A stretch of 43,531 nucleotides of DNA. Source: Acetobacteraceae bacterium (GTDB taxonomy: Bacteria; Pseudomonadota; Alphaproteobacteria; Acetobacterales; Acetobacteraceae). The notes below the pieces were generated by a model. That model ran no database searches. It was not told where the DNA came from and saw only the letters and a list, made by a program, of their open reading frames with translations. The stretch lies in contig JAKFUL010000049.1 in the NCBI GenBank assembly GCA_021732665.1, positions 1-43,531 of the forward strand. The letters are read 5' to 3'. The position numbers and the translations under genes are program-made. Shown here piece by piece: positions 7,945 through 16,653 of this stretch (within the stretch, counting starts at the first letter, position 1; each line of letters opens with the position of its first letter).

Positions 7945-10331
7945 GGTGCAGCCCTCTCTATCCTCTTGAATGCCTCGTTCAACGGAAGATGCTCCAATTC
8001 TACTCGAGGAATGCCATTTATTTCTGATACATTGCGGTTCTTCAGAAGAATGGGCATTTCCACGGTGCGGAAAATGCTATCCTCCGAAGAGCCGCGAACC
8101 ACGGCCGTGACGCGCCCCTTCGCCTGGGTTGCGAAGCGCTCCGAGGCAATCACAAACGGACGGATGGCGTCGTTCCTGTCAAAAGTCGAAAACAGGTTCT
8201 CGCCATCCAGGAATTTCCCGTCCCGGGTGGTCTCGAGGGTTTGCAGGCCGTTCCGTGGATTGGCGATTTCCGACTTGTTTACCAGAAACTCGGCTCGGTT
8301 GCGATTTCCCGCACCAGACCAGAACACGGCGGCATCGGCCCTGGTGGAAAAATCGCCACGCCGCGCGACCTCCACGTAAACATCAATATTGCGGTGCGGC
8401 ACGACCCGCGCCGCACCGCTCTCGCCCGCCGCGGCCGAGGGGCCAGCCCCCGCCAGCTTCGCCTGCAGCTTCTGCACCGGCTCGCGAAGGGCGCGGGGCA
8501 GGGCATTCGGATTGACGCTCCCTATCGTCTTCCGCAGGGCGTCCAGTGGCGCGCCCAGCACGCGGCGGGCCGCGGCGCTGCGGGCGCTGAGCGCCAGCGC
8601 GCGCTCCACCGAAGCCAGCATCTTCGGCAGCTTGCCGACCTTGGCCATATCGCCCAGCAGCGGCACCACGCCCAGAAGCGACACGCCCGCCCCCAGCCAA
8701 TCCCCACGCAGGGCCGACCAGCCGGCATTCGCCACATCCGCGGCACCGGTCGGGTCGAAGATGCCGACGACATCGAGGGCCGCCTGGCCCAGGTCCTGCA
8801 TCAACTCGTTCAGCTCCGCCTGCTCGGCGGGTGTCAGCTCAGGCTCGCGGGGGGTGACGGGCGCCCTGGGCGGCAAGGGCGGGACAGTGCCGGGCCGCGG
8901 CGCGGCCGGCGTCGCCTTGCGCTCGGCCGGGCGGCCGGGTGGCGGCGCCGGCAGGACAGGCCCGCGCGACGTGGCCGGGGAGAGGTTGGGCGTTCGGGTC
9001 CCGCCCGCGGGTCGCGTCGGCGCGGGTGGCCTGGCCACCGGCACCGGAAACTCCGTGCGCGGGGCGCCGGCCGGCCGCGGGGTATTCCCCTGGCCGGCCG
9101 GGGGTGCCTGCGAACCGCCGCCTGTTGGCGCGGATCCCTGTTCCCCACCGCCGCCGCCGTCGCCGCCGTCGCCCGCCCCCCGTTGCGGACAGGGCGTGAT
9201 CAGCGCCGAGAAATCCGTCTGGTCGAAGGATCGGGCGATGTTGTCGAACAGCCGCCCCACCTTCTCCACCAGCGTGCCCGAACTGCCCACGATGGCATCG
9301 AGCTTGGCGCGAATCAGCTCGATCCGGCCGAACAGCTCGCCGACCATCGCCTCGACCTCGCCGACCGCCGCGTCCCACAGCCTGCCGGCCAGGCCGCTCA
9401 GCACGCTGTCGACCTTGTCGAGCACGTCGCTCACCAGGTCCTCGACCGCGCAGCGGATCGCGCCCAGATCCATCGCATGGCCGGCCAGCATGTCCTCGGC
9501 CGCCTGCGCCACGGCGTCGCGCACCCGCTTGGCGCCCGCCGCCGCCGTATCGCCGATCTCGCCCGCCGCCTCCCAGGCCTCTGCCTCGACGGCGTCCAGG
9601 ACCCTTTGGCCCGCCCCGCGCAGCGTGTCCTTCGCCGCCTCCACCGCCTCCCTGGCCGCCGCCGGCAGGTCCAGCACCGAATCGCGCAGCGCCCGCGCAT
9701 CGTCGCGCAGCTCCCGCACCGGGCGGGTCAGCTGGTCGGCGAGGGAGCCGGCTTCCGACTCGACGCGATCGACCGCCTTCTCGATCACCGAACGCAGGCT
9801 CTGCCCACCTCCATCGGCCGGCGCGGTCGCCCGCTCCACCGCGCTTTGGGCCAGCCTCGCCCCCTCCGCGGCGGTGCCGGCGCCGGAGGAGGCTTCCGCG
9901 AAGACCGGCATCCTGGGCGCGGGCTGGGCGGTGCCGCGCAGCAGCGCGGAGAGTTGGCTCCGCGCGGTAGGGTCCGCCGCGCCACCGGCCGCCGGGGCCG
10001 CCCGATCCAGGACCGCGGCCACGCGCGTGGCCAGGCCGCGCAAGGCGGAACCCTTGCCGGCCTGCGGCAAGGCGCCCAGCCGCAAGGGTGCCACGGCCGC
10101 GGGTATGCGGTTGTGGAAGCCGCGGCCTAGGACCTCCCCGGCCGAGACGAAGGTCGCCGCCTCCCGCTCCGTCGACAATCCAAGATGTCGGGCCGCGTCG
10201 AGACGCGCTGGCACGCCAGGCATGGGCTCGACGCCGGCCGCGGGTGCCAGAAAGCCTTCCAGGCGCGCGGTGAAATCGTCGCGCCGCGCGGTGCCCATCG
10301 ATTCCAGCTGGTCGGCGGAAAGCTGCAGCAT
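7941..10331 (-). CDS. T6SS polymorphic effector with C-terminal ADP-ribosyl cyclase-like (NADase) toxin domain
   Basis: A 796-residue multidomain protein. Residues 1-30 (MLQLSADQLES...) resemble the helical opening of other cargo effectors. About 30-380 is Ala-rich helical and probably coiled coil. A Gly-rich run near 385 and a Pro-rich linker to about 520 follow. A hydrophobic pretoxin segment (DPTGAADVANAGW, LLGVVPLLGDMAKVGKL) spans about 524-580, and the toxin domain runs from about 645 to 796. In the toxin, W671 (FWSG), E700 (TLETT), D709, S730 and E758 (FRTVE) line up with CD38 W125, E146, D155, S193 and E226; CD38 W189 is F726 here. The domain has no cysteines, as expected for a cytosolic toxin. 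The predicted action is NAD+ (or NADP+) hydrolysis or cyclisation in rival cells. ATG 10331 is chosen 46 bases after the hcp stop; the frame stays open to ATG 10436 inside hcp. Confidence 0.72.
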   Translation of the reverse strand: MLQLSADQLESMGTARRDDFTARLEGFLAPAAGVEPMPGVPARLDAARHLGLSTEREAATFVSAGEVLGRGFHNRIPAAVAPLRLGALPQAGKGSALRGLATRVAAVLDRAAPAAGGAADPTARSQLSALLRGTAQPAPRMPVFAEASSGAGTAAEGARLAQSAVERATAPADGGGQSLRSVIEKAVDRVESEAGSLADQLTRPVRELRDDARALRDSVLDLPAAAREAVEAAKDTLRGAGQRVLDAVEAEAWEAAGEIGDTAAAGAKRVRDAVAQAAEDMLAGHAMDLGAIRCAVEDLVSDVLDKVDSVLSGLAGRLWDAAVGEVEAMVGELFGRIELIRAKLDAIVGSSGTLVEKVGRLFDNIARSFDQTDFSALITPCPQRGAGDGGDGGGGGEQGSAPTGGGSQAPPAGQGNTPRPAGAPRTEFPVPVARPPAPTRPAGGTRTPNLSPATSRGPVLPAPPPGRPAERKATPAAPRPGTVPPLPPRAPVTPREPELTPAEQAELNELMQDLGQAALDVVGIFDPTGAADVANAGWSALRGDWLGAGVSLLGVVPLLGDMAKVGKLPKMLASVERALALSARSAAARRVLGAPLDALRKTIGSVNPNALPRALREPVQKLQAKLAGAGPSAAAGESGAARVVPHRNIDVYVEVARRGDFSTRADAAVFWSGAGNRNRAEFLVNKSEIANPRNGLQTLETTRDGKFLDGENLFSTFDRNDAIRPFVIASERFATQAKGRVTAVVRGSSEDSIFRTVEMPILLKNRNVSEINGIPRVELEHLPLNEAFKRIERAAP

Positions 10332-10377
10332 GCTCAGCCCGACACCCGGATCGGCCGGTGGAACGCCGGTGCTCGTG

Positions 10378-10869
10378 TCATCCGCCGGTGTTGCCCTGCA
10401 GGTCCCAATAGGTCCGCACCTCGCCCCGCGCGACATTGGCCTCGTTCAGCGTGAAGCCCCAGACGATGCGGCGATAGCGCAGCGACACCTCCTCGCGCAC
10501 CAGCTGGACATTGGCTTCCGAAAGCGACGTGCTGATGCCCCGCACCAGCACGTCGGTCATGCGGTACTCCATGTACTTCAGCTGATAATCGGCGGAATCA
10601 TGGATCGCCACGGTCACCCCCGGCAGGCGGAAGCCATTGCAACAGATCAGCGCCAGCCGCGGCGAGGCTTCGTCGATATTCTTGAGGACCACGAAGTCGC
10701 CATGCTCGGCGCGCCCGGGGCCGCTGTCGCCGGCCATCGCGGCGGTGCCGGCGCCGGGCTGGTACAGCGCATGGCGGAAGCCCAGCAGCTTCGACCAGCC
10801 GCGCTGGCTTGCCTGGTCGACCCGCGCATCGACCCCGTCGAAGCGGACATACGCATCATGGGACGACAT
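10378..10869 (-). CDS. hcp2: Second Hcp/TssD-family tube protein
   Basis: A 163-residue Hcp-like protein, clearly different from the Hcp at 17148. Family features are an opening AYVRFDGVDA strand, KNIDEASPRLALICCNG in the middle (the Hcp K-x-iDkaSP element), and a C-terminal SLRYRRIVWGF strand. Hcp hexamers stack into the tube that carries small effectors. The gene lies between the TssB-TssC fusion, whose stop overlaps its start by 14 bases, and the large toxin. A dedicated loading or adaptor role for that toxin is therefore plausible. It could also be an alternative tube subunit; the sequence does not decide. Confidence 0.8.
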   Translation of the reverse strand: MSSHDAYVRFDGVDARVDQASQRGWSKLLGFRHALYQPGAGTAAMAGDSGPGRAEHGDFVVLKNIDEASPRLALICCNGFRLPGVTVAIHDSADYQLKYMEYRMTDVLVRGISTSLSEANVQLVREEVSLRYRRIVWGFTLNEANVARGEVRTYWDLQGNTGG

Positions 10870-13060
10870 TCTGGCTTCCCTTCACATGGGTCGCAGCACC
10901 GGATGGCGCCGCGACCACCATGCTGTCGGCGAGGGTGAAATCGACGCCGAGCCCATCGACCTGGAAATGCGGCCGCAGCGCGACATGCAGCGAGAACAGG
11001 CCGGGCTGGTCGCTGTCGCTGCGAGCCTCGGCGCGGGCCCGGCGCAGCGGCTTCTCCGCCCGCACGAGCGTCGCCGGATCGGATTGCCAGGCGACGTATT
11101 GCGACAGCCATCGATTGGCGAGGGCCTCGAGATCGGTCTCGCCCATGCGTGTCTGGCCCAGCGCCTGCCGCAAGGTCCACAGCAGATGATGGCCGACACG
11201 GGTCCCCGCGAAGGTATAGGGCAGCCGCGACGCCAGACGGCGCTCCGCGCGATCGGGGCTGTCCACCCCTTGAGCGACCGGCAGCGGGTCGAACAGCGAA
11301 GGGGCGTCGAGAAAGGCGATGGCGCCGCGGCCCGGCAGATGCACCATGGCTGCCAGCCCAGCCTGCCGCGCCGCCTCCTGTTGCGCTTCCGTCAGGCAGA
11401 TCGAGACGCCGGGGCGATCCAGCGCTGCGTCATCGAAAGGCGCGCGCGCCAGGGGGGTCACCACGCCGTGGTCCTCGGCGGTGCCGGCCACCGCGACATG
11501 CCAGTTGAAGCGCTGGAAGGCGACCAGCGCGCGCTGCGCGAGCCCCACCGCGCCGCCGGTCCAGGGCAGCGCCGTCGCCTCGGCCGATCCCGGCTCCTCA
11601 TAGCGGATAGGGGCGGCCTGCGTCGGATCGGTGCGATGGCGGCCCCTGGCGAGCAGATGCGGCGCGCAGAGGCCCAGGAAGGCCGCCGCCTCGTCGCCGC
11701 GTGTCGCGCGCCAGTCGGCAAGCTTCCTGCTGTCCGCGCCACCCATGAGGGCCTCGTCGAGGAAGCTCCTGCTGGCCGAGCAGATCACCGGGCAGATCGC
11801 CGAACGCCCCAGCCGCGCCAGCCGCAGCGCGAGTTCGGCATCGCGGGCGTCCGGCTCCAGGTCGAAAAGGCACAGCAGCATGGTCTGCGGAAAGGCGCCC
11901 AGCGCGCCCAGGCCCTCGCCGTGGATCAACTGGTGCAGCCGGCTCTTCGCTTCGGAGGAAGAGCCTGTGAGATCCTCGCGCACCGCCTCCTTGGCCATGT
12001 CGAGGAGGCGGATCTCGCAGCCCGGCGCGCGGGCCAGTTCCAGCAGATGGGCGATCGCGCGCCAGTTCGCCTCCATCGCCTGGAATTGCGGATGCCGTAG
12101 CACCGCCGTGATCATCTCGCCGGCCGCGGCTTCGAGGCACGCCGCCAGCCAGCCCAGATGCGCGGCTTCGGAAGGCTGGCGGCCCAGCAGGACCTGCCGC
12201 AGCTCCTCCGGTGCCGGGTCCAGCAGGCAACGCAGCGGCAGCGGCGCGCTGGCCAGGTCCCAAGGCATCGGCCGCCGACCGGCCGCCTCACGCAGCAGCC
12301 GCCACAGCGCGGGCACGAAGCTGTCGCGTATCAGCTCCGCCAGGTCGCAACCCACCAGCGCCGCGACGCCGCGGCCGGCCTCCTGGGTGACCGGCTGGCG
12401 CCGCGCGGCCGCCTGTTGCATGCAGGCGATGTCCAGCCACGACGCCAGTTCCAGCAGCTGCACATCGGCCGTGGAGTGCGGGATCGGGTCGGGCAGGGCA
12501 TCGATGCGGGGGTCGCCCAGGCCCGCGGCGGCGGCGCGGCGGCAGATCGTGGCGAGCATGGCGGCCTGCCGCCCCGGCTCCGGCTCCGGCTTCGCCGGCC
12601 CCGGCAGCCGGGCCTGCAGCAGGCCCTGGTGGAGCAGCGTCGTGGTCCGCAGCGCGGGCAGTTCTACCGCGAGAGCGATGCCGCCGGGGGTGAAGCGGTG
12701 CAGCGGGTCATCGGGCGTCTCCGCGGCCCGCCCCCTGGCGCGGCCGGCGTCGACGGGTTCCAGCCCGAGATGGCAGGCACCGGGCGCGAAGAAGAGGCCT
12801 TCCAGCGCCACGCCGGGGCGCATACGGCGCATGAAGTCGCTGAGGTCCAGCGGCTGCCCATCGCCAAATCGGCCGGCACCGGTCGGCCGCGAGGAATGGA
12901 ATTGCCGGCGATTGAGCGGCACCTCTTCCAGCCCGCGCGTGCCCATGCCCGAAAGGTCGCCGACCACGCCCAGGACGAAAGGCAGTTCGCCCGCGTCAGG
13001 ATCGTCCTCGGTCGACAGGCGCAGCCGGACACGGGGGGATTGCTCATAGCTGTTGGACAT
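10856..13060 (-). CDS. Fused TssB-TssC sheath-like protein
   Basis: A 734-residue protein. Residues about 8-95 match TssB: a basic opening strand, then ELPFVLGVVGDLSG, an RQF element and DFMRRMRPG, which parallel the TssB signatures. Residues about 330-725 match TssC: HPQFQAMEANWRAIAHLL, a divergent sheath core, and a C-terminal SLHVALRPHFQVDGLGVDF strand corresponding to the end of the normal TssC. The middle (about 110-330) is Ala/Leu-rich and not recognisable. Separate canonical tssB and tssC genes exist at 20144 and 20729, so this is an extra, degenerate sheath-like subunit. The true start is ATG 13060, overlapping the preceding stop as TGATG. Possible roles are a sheath cap, a modified sheath or an effector-loading adaptor. 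Confidence 0.7.
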   Translation of the reverse strand: MSNSYEQSPRVRLRLSTEDDPDAGELPFVLGVVGDLSGMGTRGLEEVPLNRRQFHSSRPTGAGRFGDGQPLDLSDFMRRMRPGVALEGLFFAPGACHLGLEPVDAGRARGRAAETPDDPLHRFTPGGIALAVELPALRTTTLLHQGLLQARLPGPAKPEPEPGRQAAMLATICRRAAAAGLGDPRIDALPDPIPHSTADVQLLELASWLDIACMQQAAARRQPVTQEAGRGVAALVGCDLAELIRDSFVPALWRLLREAAGRRPMPWDLASAPLPLRCLLDPAPEELRQVLLGRQPSEAAHLGWLAACLEAAAGEMITAVLRHPQFQAMEANWRAIAHLLELARAPGCEIRLLDMAKEAVREDLTGSSSEAKSRLHQLIHGEGLGALGAFPQTMLLCLFDLEPDARDAELALRLARLGRSAICPVICSASRSFLDEALMGGADSRKLADWRATRGDEAAAFLGLCAPHLLARGRHRTDPTQAAPIRYEEPGSAEATALPWTGGAVGLAQRALVAFQRFNWHVAVAGTAEDHGVVTPLARAPFDDAALDRPGVSICLTEAQQEAARQAGLAAMVHLPGRGAIAFLDAPSLFDPLPVAQGVDSPDRAERRLASRLPYTFAGTRVGHHLLWTLRQALGQTRMGETDLEALANRWLSQYVAWQSDPATLVRAEKPLRRARAEARSDSDQPGLFSLHVALRPHFQVDGLGVDFTLADSMVVAAPSGAATHVKGSQNVVP

Positions 13061-13641
13061 CAGCGGCTGGTCTCCGGGTGTCCGGCCTGCGCGGGCGTCG
13101 CCTGCTGGAGCAGCGCGCCATCGGCGCCCGGCCGGAAGCACCGCATGGCCGTCCCCGCCGCGTCCTCGATGAGAAAGGCATCGAGACCGGCGAAGAGCGC
13201 GGCGCGTTGCGGCGCTGGGCATGTCGGCAGGAAGCCGCGCAGTACGCGCGGGTCATAGAGGCGGAAATGCAGGACCTCGCCGCCGGGCAGCCTGGCCAGC
13301 GCAAAGCGGCGAAGATGCCGGCGCAGCTCCGCCAGGGGGGACGCGGTGGCCGCGAAGACGCCCCAGGACCGCCCCCATGCGCGCGCGACGAATTCATCCG
13401 CCTGCCCGCCCGCGGGTATGGCGATCAAATAGGGCGCCACATCGGCGAGCGTCGCGGCGGCCTCGCCCTGCCAGAGGCAGGCGATTTCCACCTGTTCCTC
13501 GATGGCGCCGAGCGCGGGCAGGATCTGCGCATCGCGCGCCGCGTCGACCAGCATGAAGAGCGGTGCGCCGGCGCATTCGCGCAGCCGCGCGGCGACCGGC
13601 GGTGGCGCCGGTGTTCTGCGGGGCCGCGGCTTCTGGCTCAT
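13060..13641 (-). CDS. DUF4123 T6SS effector chaperone/adaptor
   Basis: A 193-residue DUF4123 protein (Tap/TEC family). It shows the typical opening after a basic tail (PLFMLVDAARDAQILPAL), an APYLIAIP strand with Leu/Pro spacing, the RSWGVFAATASPLAELRRHLRRF segment and the EVLHFRLYDPRVLRGFLPT segment, all hallmarks of the family. DUF4123 proteins hold an effector and load it onto the VgrG spike. ATG 13641 overlaps the vgrG stop (ATGA); an in-frame ATG at 13653 would start inside vgrG. Its position directly after vgrG suggests it serves the VgrG tail and one of the local effectors. Confidence 0.85.
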   Translation of the reverse strand: MSQKPRPRRTPAPPPVAARLRECAGAPLFMLVDAARDAQILPALGAIEEQVEIACLWQGEAAATLADVAPYLIAIPAGGQADEFVARAWGRSWGVFAATASPLAELRRHLRRFALARLPGGEVLHFRLYDPRVLRGFLPTCPAPQRAALFAGLDAFLIEDAAGTAMRCFRPGADGALLQQATPAQAGHPETSR

Positions 13642-15683
13642 GCGTCCACGCAATTGCGCACTAGCGGCGTGCCGGACTGCGCCGCCGCGCGTAGCGCCGC
13701 GGCCTGCGTGCTGGTGGAGCGGGTCGCCGCGAGTTGGGCGAGGCGCGGCGGGGGGGCCTGGCTGGCCTTCTCGCCGGCCTGCCGCTGGGCCGGCGCGGCG
13801 GGCGGTTCGGGCCGCGCCGGCGAGGCATTCCGCGCGCCGCCGCCGCCGCCGCTGTTGATCCGCACCATGGGGCCGCGCACCACCACGCCCGAGGCGTCGA
13901 TCCGCACGGTGCTGCCCCCGACCTGCAGCGTGATGGCGGAGCCGGCGCGGACGACGAGTTCGCCGCCGACCGAGACCACGACCTCGCCGCCGACGCGGAT
14001 ATCGGCATCCTCGCGCAGGGCGAGGGACAGTGCGCCGTCGATGGCGGAAGCGCTGTCGCCCTTGATGGTGAGATGGTCGTCCTGCGCGACCCGCACCTGG
14101 CGCGAGCCGCCGATATCGGTGTGGCTGGAGCCGCCCACCGCCTCGCGCCGCTCTCCCCGCACCCGCAGGTCGAGGCGCTTCTGCGCGTGCAGGAAGACCT
14201 GCTCCTCCCCCTTGCGGTCCTCGAAGGCCAGTTCATTGAAGCCGCCGCCACCGGGCGAGGACATGGTTTTCAGGCTGGAGACCGTGGCCTTGTCCGGCAG
14301 GTCATAGGGCGTTCGGTTGACGCCGTTGTAGACGACGCCGGTGACCAGGGGCCGGTCAGGATCGCCATCGAGGAATTCGACCAGCACTTCCATGCCGACG
14401 CGCGGTATCCACTGAAAGCCCCAGCCATTGCCGGCGGCGGATTGCGCCACCCGCACCCAGCAGCTGTCCGAGCTGTCATTGCGTGCCCTGCGGTCCCAAT
14501 GGAAGCGCAGCTTCACGCGGCCCTGGCGGTCGGTGTGGATTTCCTCGCCCTTGGGGCCGACGACGGTCGCGGTCTGCGGCCCCTCGACGACAGGTCGGCG
14601 GGTTCGCCGTGCCGGTCGCGGCGGCAGGGCCGCGTCGAGGCAGCGAAAGCGGTTGCTGTAGCCGCCGCCGCCGCCGGCAAGATCGTTCTGCACCGAATGG
14701 GTGACGTCGAGCGCCAGGTAGCGACCATCGCGGCCGGCGGCGGGGTGCCCGGACAGGTTGAAGCAGTACCCGGCCCGCAGCCCCGGCGCGTTGGAGCGGG
14801 CCGCGCCGAGCCTTTGATGCGCCTCATGATGCTCGGCCCGCATGCGGGCCAGGGTTTCGCCGTCGTCGCGCTCGGGATAGCGGCCGGGATACTGGAACAC
14901 CTCGATGTCGGAGGCCCCGGCGGGGGCGTCCCTGATGGTCGCCTCAACGGCCAGGGAGGCCAGCGGCCGGTCCGGGTTGAAGTCGACGCTGGCGATCTTC
15001 CCCGGCTGCAGCGTCTCGCTCTCGGTCCAGGCCTCGGCGGTGTCTTCCGCGCCGGCGGCGTCTCCCAGAAGGTAGCGCAGGGTGGCTGGCGTGGCCTGGG
15101 GCGGCGAGGTGGCGCCGTCCGAGATGACCAGCTCGTGCTTCTCCGCGCTGTGTTCGAAGCGGTAGAAGATACCCTCCTCCTCCATCAGGCGGGAGAGAAA
15201 GGCGAAGGCGGATTCGCGGTACTGGACGCAATAGACGCGCTTGCGGTAGCTGCGCTGCAGGTAGAGCCGGAAATCATCGACCCGGTGGGTGGCCAACACT
15301 TCCTCGATGATCTCGGGGACGCTGCGGTCCTGGAAGATCCGGCAGTCCTCGTTTTGCGCCAGCAGCCACATGCGCGGCACCAGCGTCAGCGTGTAGCGGA
15401 ACAGCTCCGCGCCATCGCTGTCATTCTGGTGCCCACCGAAGTCGATCTCCTGCACGATGCCATGGAAATGCACCGCCTCCTCTGGCCCGCGGGTGATGGT
15501 GGCGATGGCCGGCTGGCCCAGCAACTGCGCGCCGCGAAGCGCATTGGCCGCGAGCACCTCCACCTCGAAGCGGAACAGCGAGGACATGGCCTCATGCCCC
15601 GCCATGGCGACCGCCGTCACGGCATCCGGCCCGGCCGCGGTGCTGATGCGGAGCAGCCTGGTGTTTTGCGCGGGCAACGCCAT
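13638..15683 (-). CDS. vgrG: VgrG spike protein (TssI)
   Basis: A 681-residue VgrG. The gp27-like base comes first (LFRFEVEVLA, HFHGIVQEIDF, then YRKRVYCVQYRESAFAFLSRLMEEEGIFY). The gp5-like OB fold follows (about 375-465: GEEIHTDRQGRVKLRFHWD, then GWGFQWIPRVGMEVLVEF and DGDPDRPLVTGVVYN), and then the beta-helix blade made of short alternating strands. The last about 70 residues form a Gly/Ala/Pro-rich tail after a GGGGG run. This tail carries no recognisable enzyme and may bind an adaptor or effector. ATG 15683 begins just before the first conserved strand; the frame is open to 16028, which overlaps the preceding gene and is rejected. Confidence 0.95.
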   Translation of the reverse strand: MALPAQNTRLLRISTAAGPDAVTAVAMAGHEAMSSLFRFEVEVLAANALRGAQLLGQPAIATITRGPEEAVHFHGIVQEIDFGGHQNDSDGAELFRYTLTLVPRMWLLAQNEDCRIFQDRSVPEIIEEVLATHRVDDFRLYLQRSYRKRVYCVQYRESAFAFLSRLMEEEGIFYRFEHSAEKHELVISDGATSPPQATPATLRYLLGDAAGAEDTAEAWTESETLQPGKIASVDFNPDRPLASLAVEATIRDAPAGASDIEVFQYPGRYPERDDGETLARMRAEHHEAHQRLGAARSNAPGLRAGYCFNLSGHPAAGRDGRYLALDVTHSVQNDLAGGGGGYSNRFRCLDAALPPRPARRTRRPVVEGPQTATVVGPKGEEIHTDRQGRVKLRFHWDRRARNDSSDSCWVRVAQSAAGNGWGFQWIPRVGMEVLVEFLDGDPDRPLVTGVVYNGVNRTPYDLPDKATVSSLKTMSSPGGGGFNELAFEDRKGEEQVFLHAQKRLDLRVRGERREAVGGSSHTDIGGSRQVRVAQDDHLTIKGDSASAIDGALSLALREDADIRVGGEVVVSVGGELVVRAGSAITLQVGGSTVRIDASGVVVRGPMVRINSGGGGGARNASPARPEPPAAPAQRQAGEKASQAPPPRLAQLAATRSTSTQAAALRAAAQSGTPLVRNCVDA

Positions 15684-15750
15684 GCCTGATCTCGCGCGCC
15701 GCTCTAGGATGACCGCGGGTGAACGGCGTGCAGCGCGGCGTTCATCATGT

Positions 15751-16551
15751 TCAGCCGAATGCCGTTCGCGGCGAGGCCAGGGGGTAGTCCACCCCGAATC
15801 GCGGCGCGAAGGAGCCATCAGGCAGGCGCGGCCAGGTTTCACGCTCCTTGTCGATCCGGCGGCCCAGCGCCGTGCCAAGCTTGCGATAATTCTGCATCGT
15901 CTCGGAGCGGCTATCCAACCAGTCGAGCAGCAGCATGGCGCCGAAGCCCACGGCCGCGCCGACAAGGATCGAGGCGACAACCGGCGCCCCCACGATGGAG
16001 GCGACGAGAACGCCCGCCCCCCAGCCAAGTGTGCCCACTATCGCGGCCTTCATGGTTTCCACGGCCAGCCCGCGATAGAACACGCCGCCCCATTTCGGAT
16101 CCTCGCCCGGGCAGGGGTCACGCAGCACTTCCTTGGCGATTTCCCAGCCCACCGTGGTGATCACCGCCAGGCCCGGCCCGCGGAGCACATTCTTGGCGGT
16201 CAGCAGGCTGTCGCCCAACACGCCGCTGATATGGGCGACCTTGGCGTTTTGGGCGAGATAGCGTGTGCCCTTCAGCAATCGCTCGCCGGGATAGCCCTTC
16301 AGGATGAGATAGGCTTTGCCGCGGTAATGGGAGATATAGGCCGCGCCCAGGCCAATCGAACGCGCCACGCCCCGCGCCGAATTCAGGTCCTTCAACAGGA
16401 AGGCATAGTCCGGCAGGCTAACGCCCAAATTATCCTTGAGCTGGTCGTCGTATTGCAAGATGAAGATTTCACGGTCGCAACCGCAATCGACGGTGCAGGC
16501 ATTGCCCGCCGCCGGGCCGTTCGCCGCAGTCCCGGTGGTGAAGGGGCCCAC
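15751..16551 (-). CDS. Putative T6SS membrane-active effector
   Basis: A 266-residue protein between PAAR and VgrG. After a short Gly/Ala-rich opening come a CxxDCGCD cysteine cluster (about 19-26), a soluble segment with AYLILKGYPGERLLKGTRYL, a first hydrophobic helix (about 120-135), and a second long hydrophobic hairpin rich in Gly/Ala/Val (about 175-215). A basic, soluble tail of about 50 residues completes it. There is no cleavable signal. A hydrophobic hairpin in a PAAR-VgrG island suggests a membrane-inserting toxin like colicin-type effectors, though no family is certain and no separate immunity gene is visible beside it. The start is GTG 16551, fixed by a perfect AGGAGG (16557-16562) five bases upstream; the nearby ATGs are in other frames. 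Confidence 0.5.
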   Translation of the reverse strand: MGPFTTGTAANGPAAGNACTVDCGCDREIFILQYDDQLKDNLGVSLPDYAFLLKDLNSARGVARSIGLGAAYISHYRGKAYLILKGYPGERLLKGTRYLAQNAKVAHISGVLGDSLLTAKNVLRGPGLAVITTVGWEIAKEVLRDPCPGEDPKWGGVFYRGLAVETMKAAIVGTLGWGAGVLVASIVGAPVVASILVGAAVGFGAMLLLDWLDSRSETMQNYRKLGTALGRRIDKERETWPRLPDGSFAPRFGVDYPLASPRTAFG

Positions 16552-16653
16552 ATCATCCTCCTATCGACTGGCGGAGGTCCGCCAGGGATCCAGACGCAGG
16601 CTGGAATATAATGGTATGCATGGGTTCCAGCAACACGGAATCTTGAGGGCTGT

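Noticed and set aside
7941..10436. The large effector as an Rhs or PAAR-fused toxin
   Set aside because: No YD repeats and no PAAR motif are visible; the body is Ala-rich helix with Pro-rich linkers, and PAAR is a separate gene.
8389..10938. An 849-codon open frame on the + strand across the toxin gene
   Set aside because: The Ser/Ala/Arg-rich translation has no motifs and lies antisense to the motif-bearing toxin and hcp genes.
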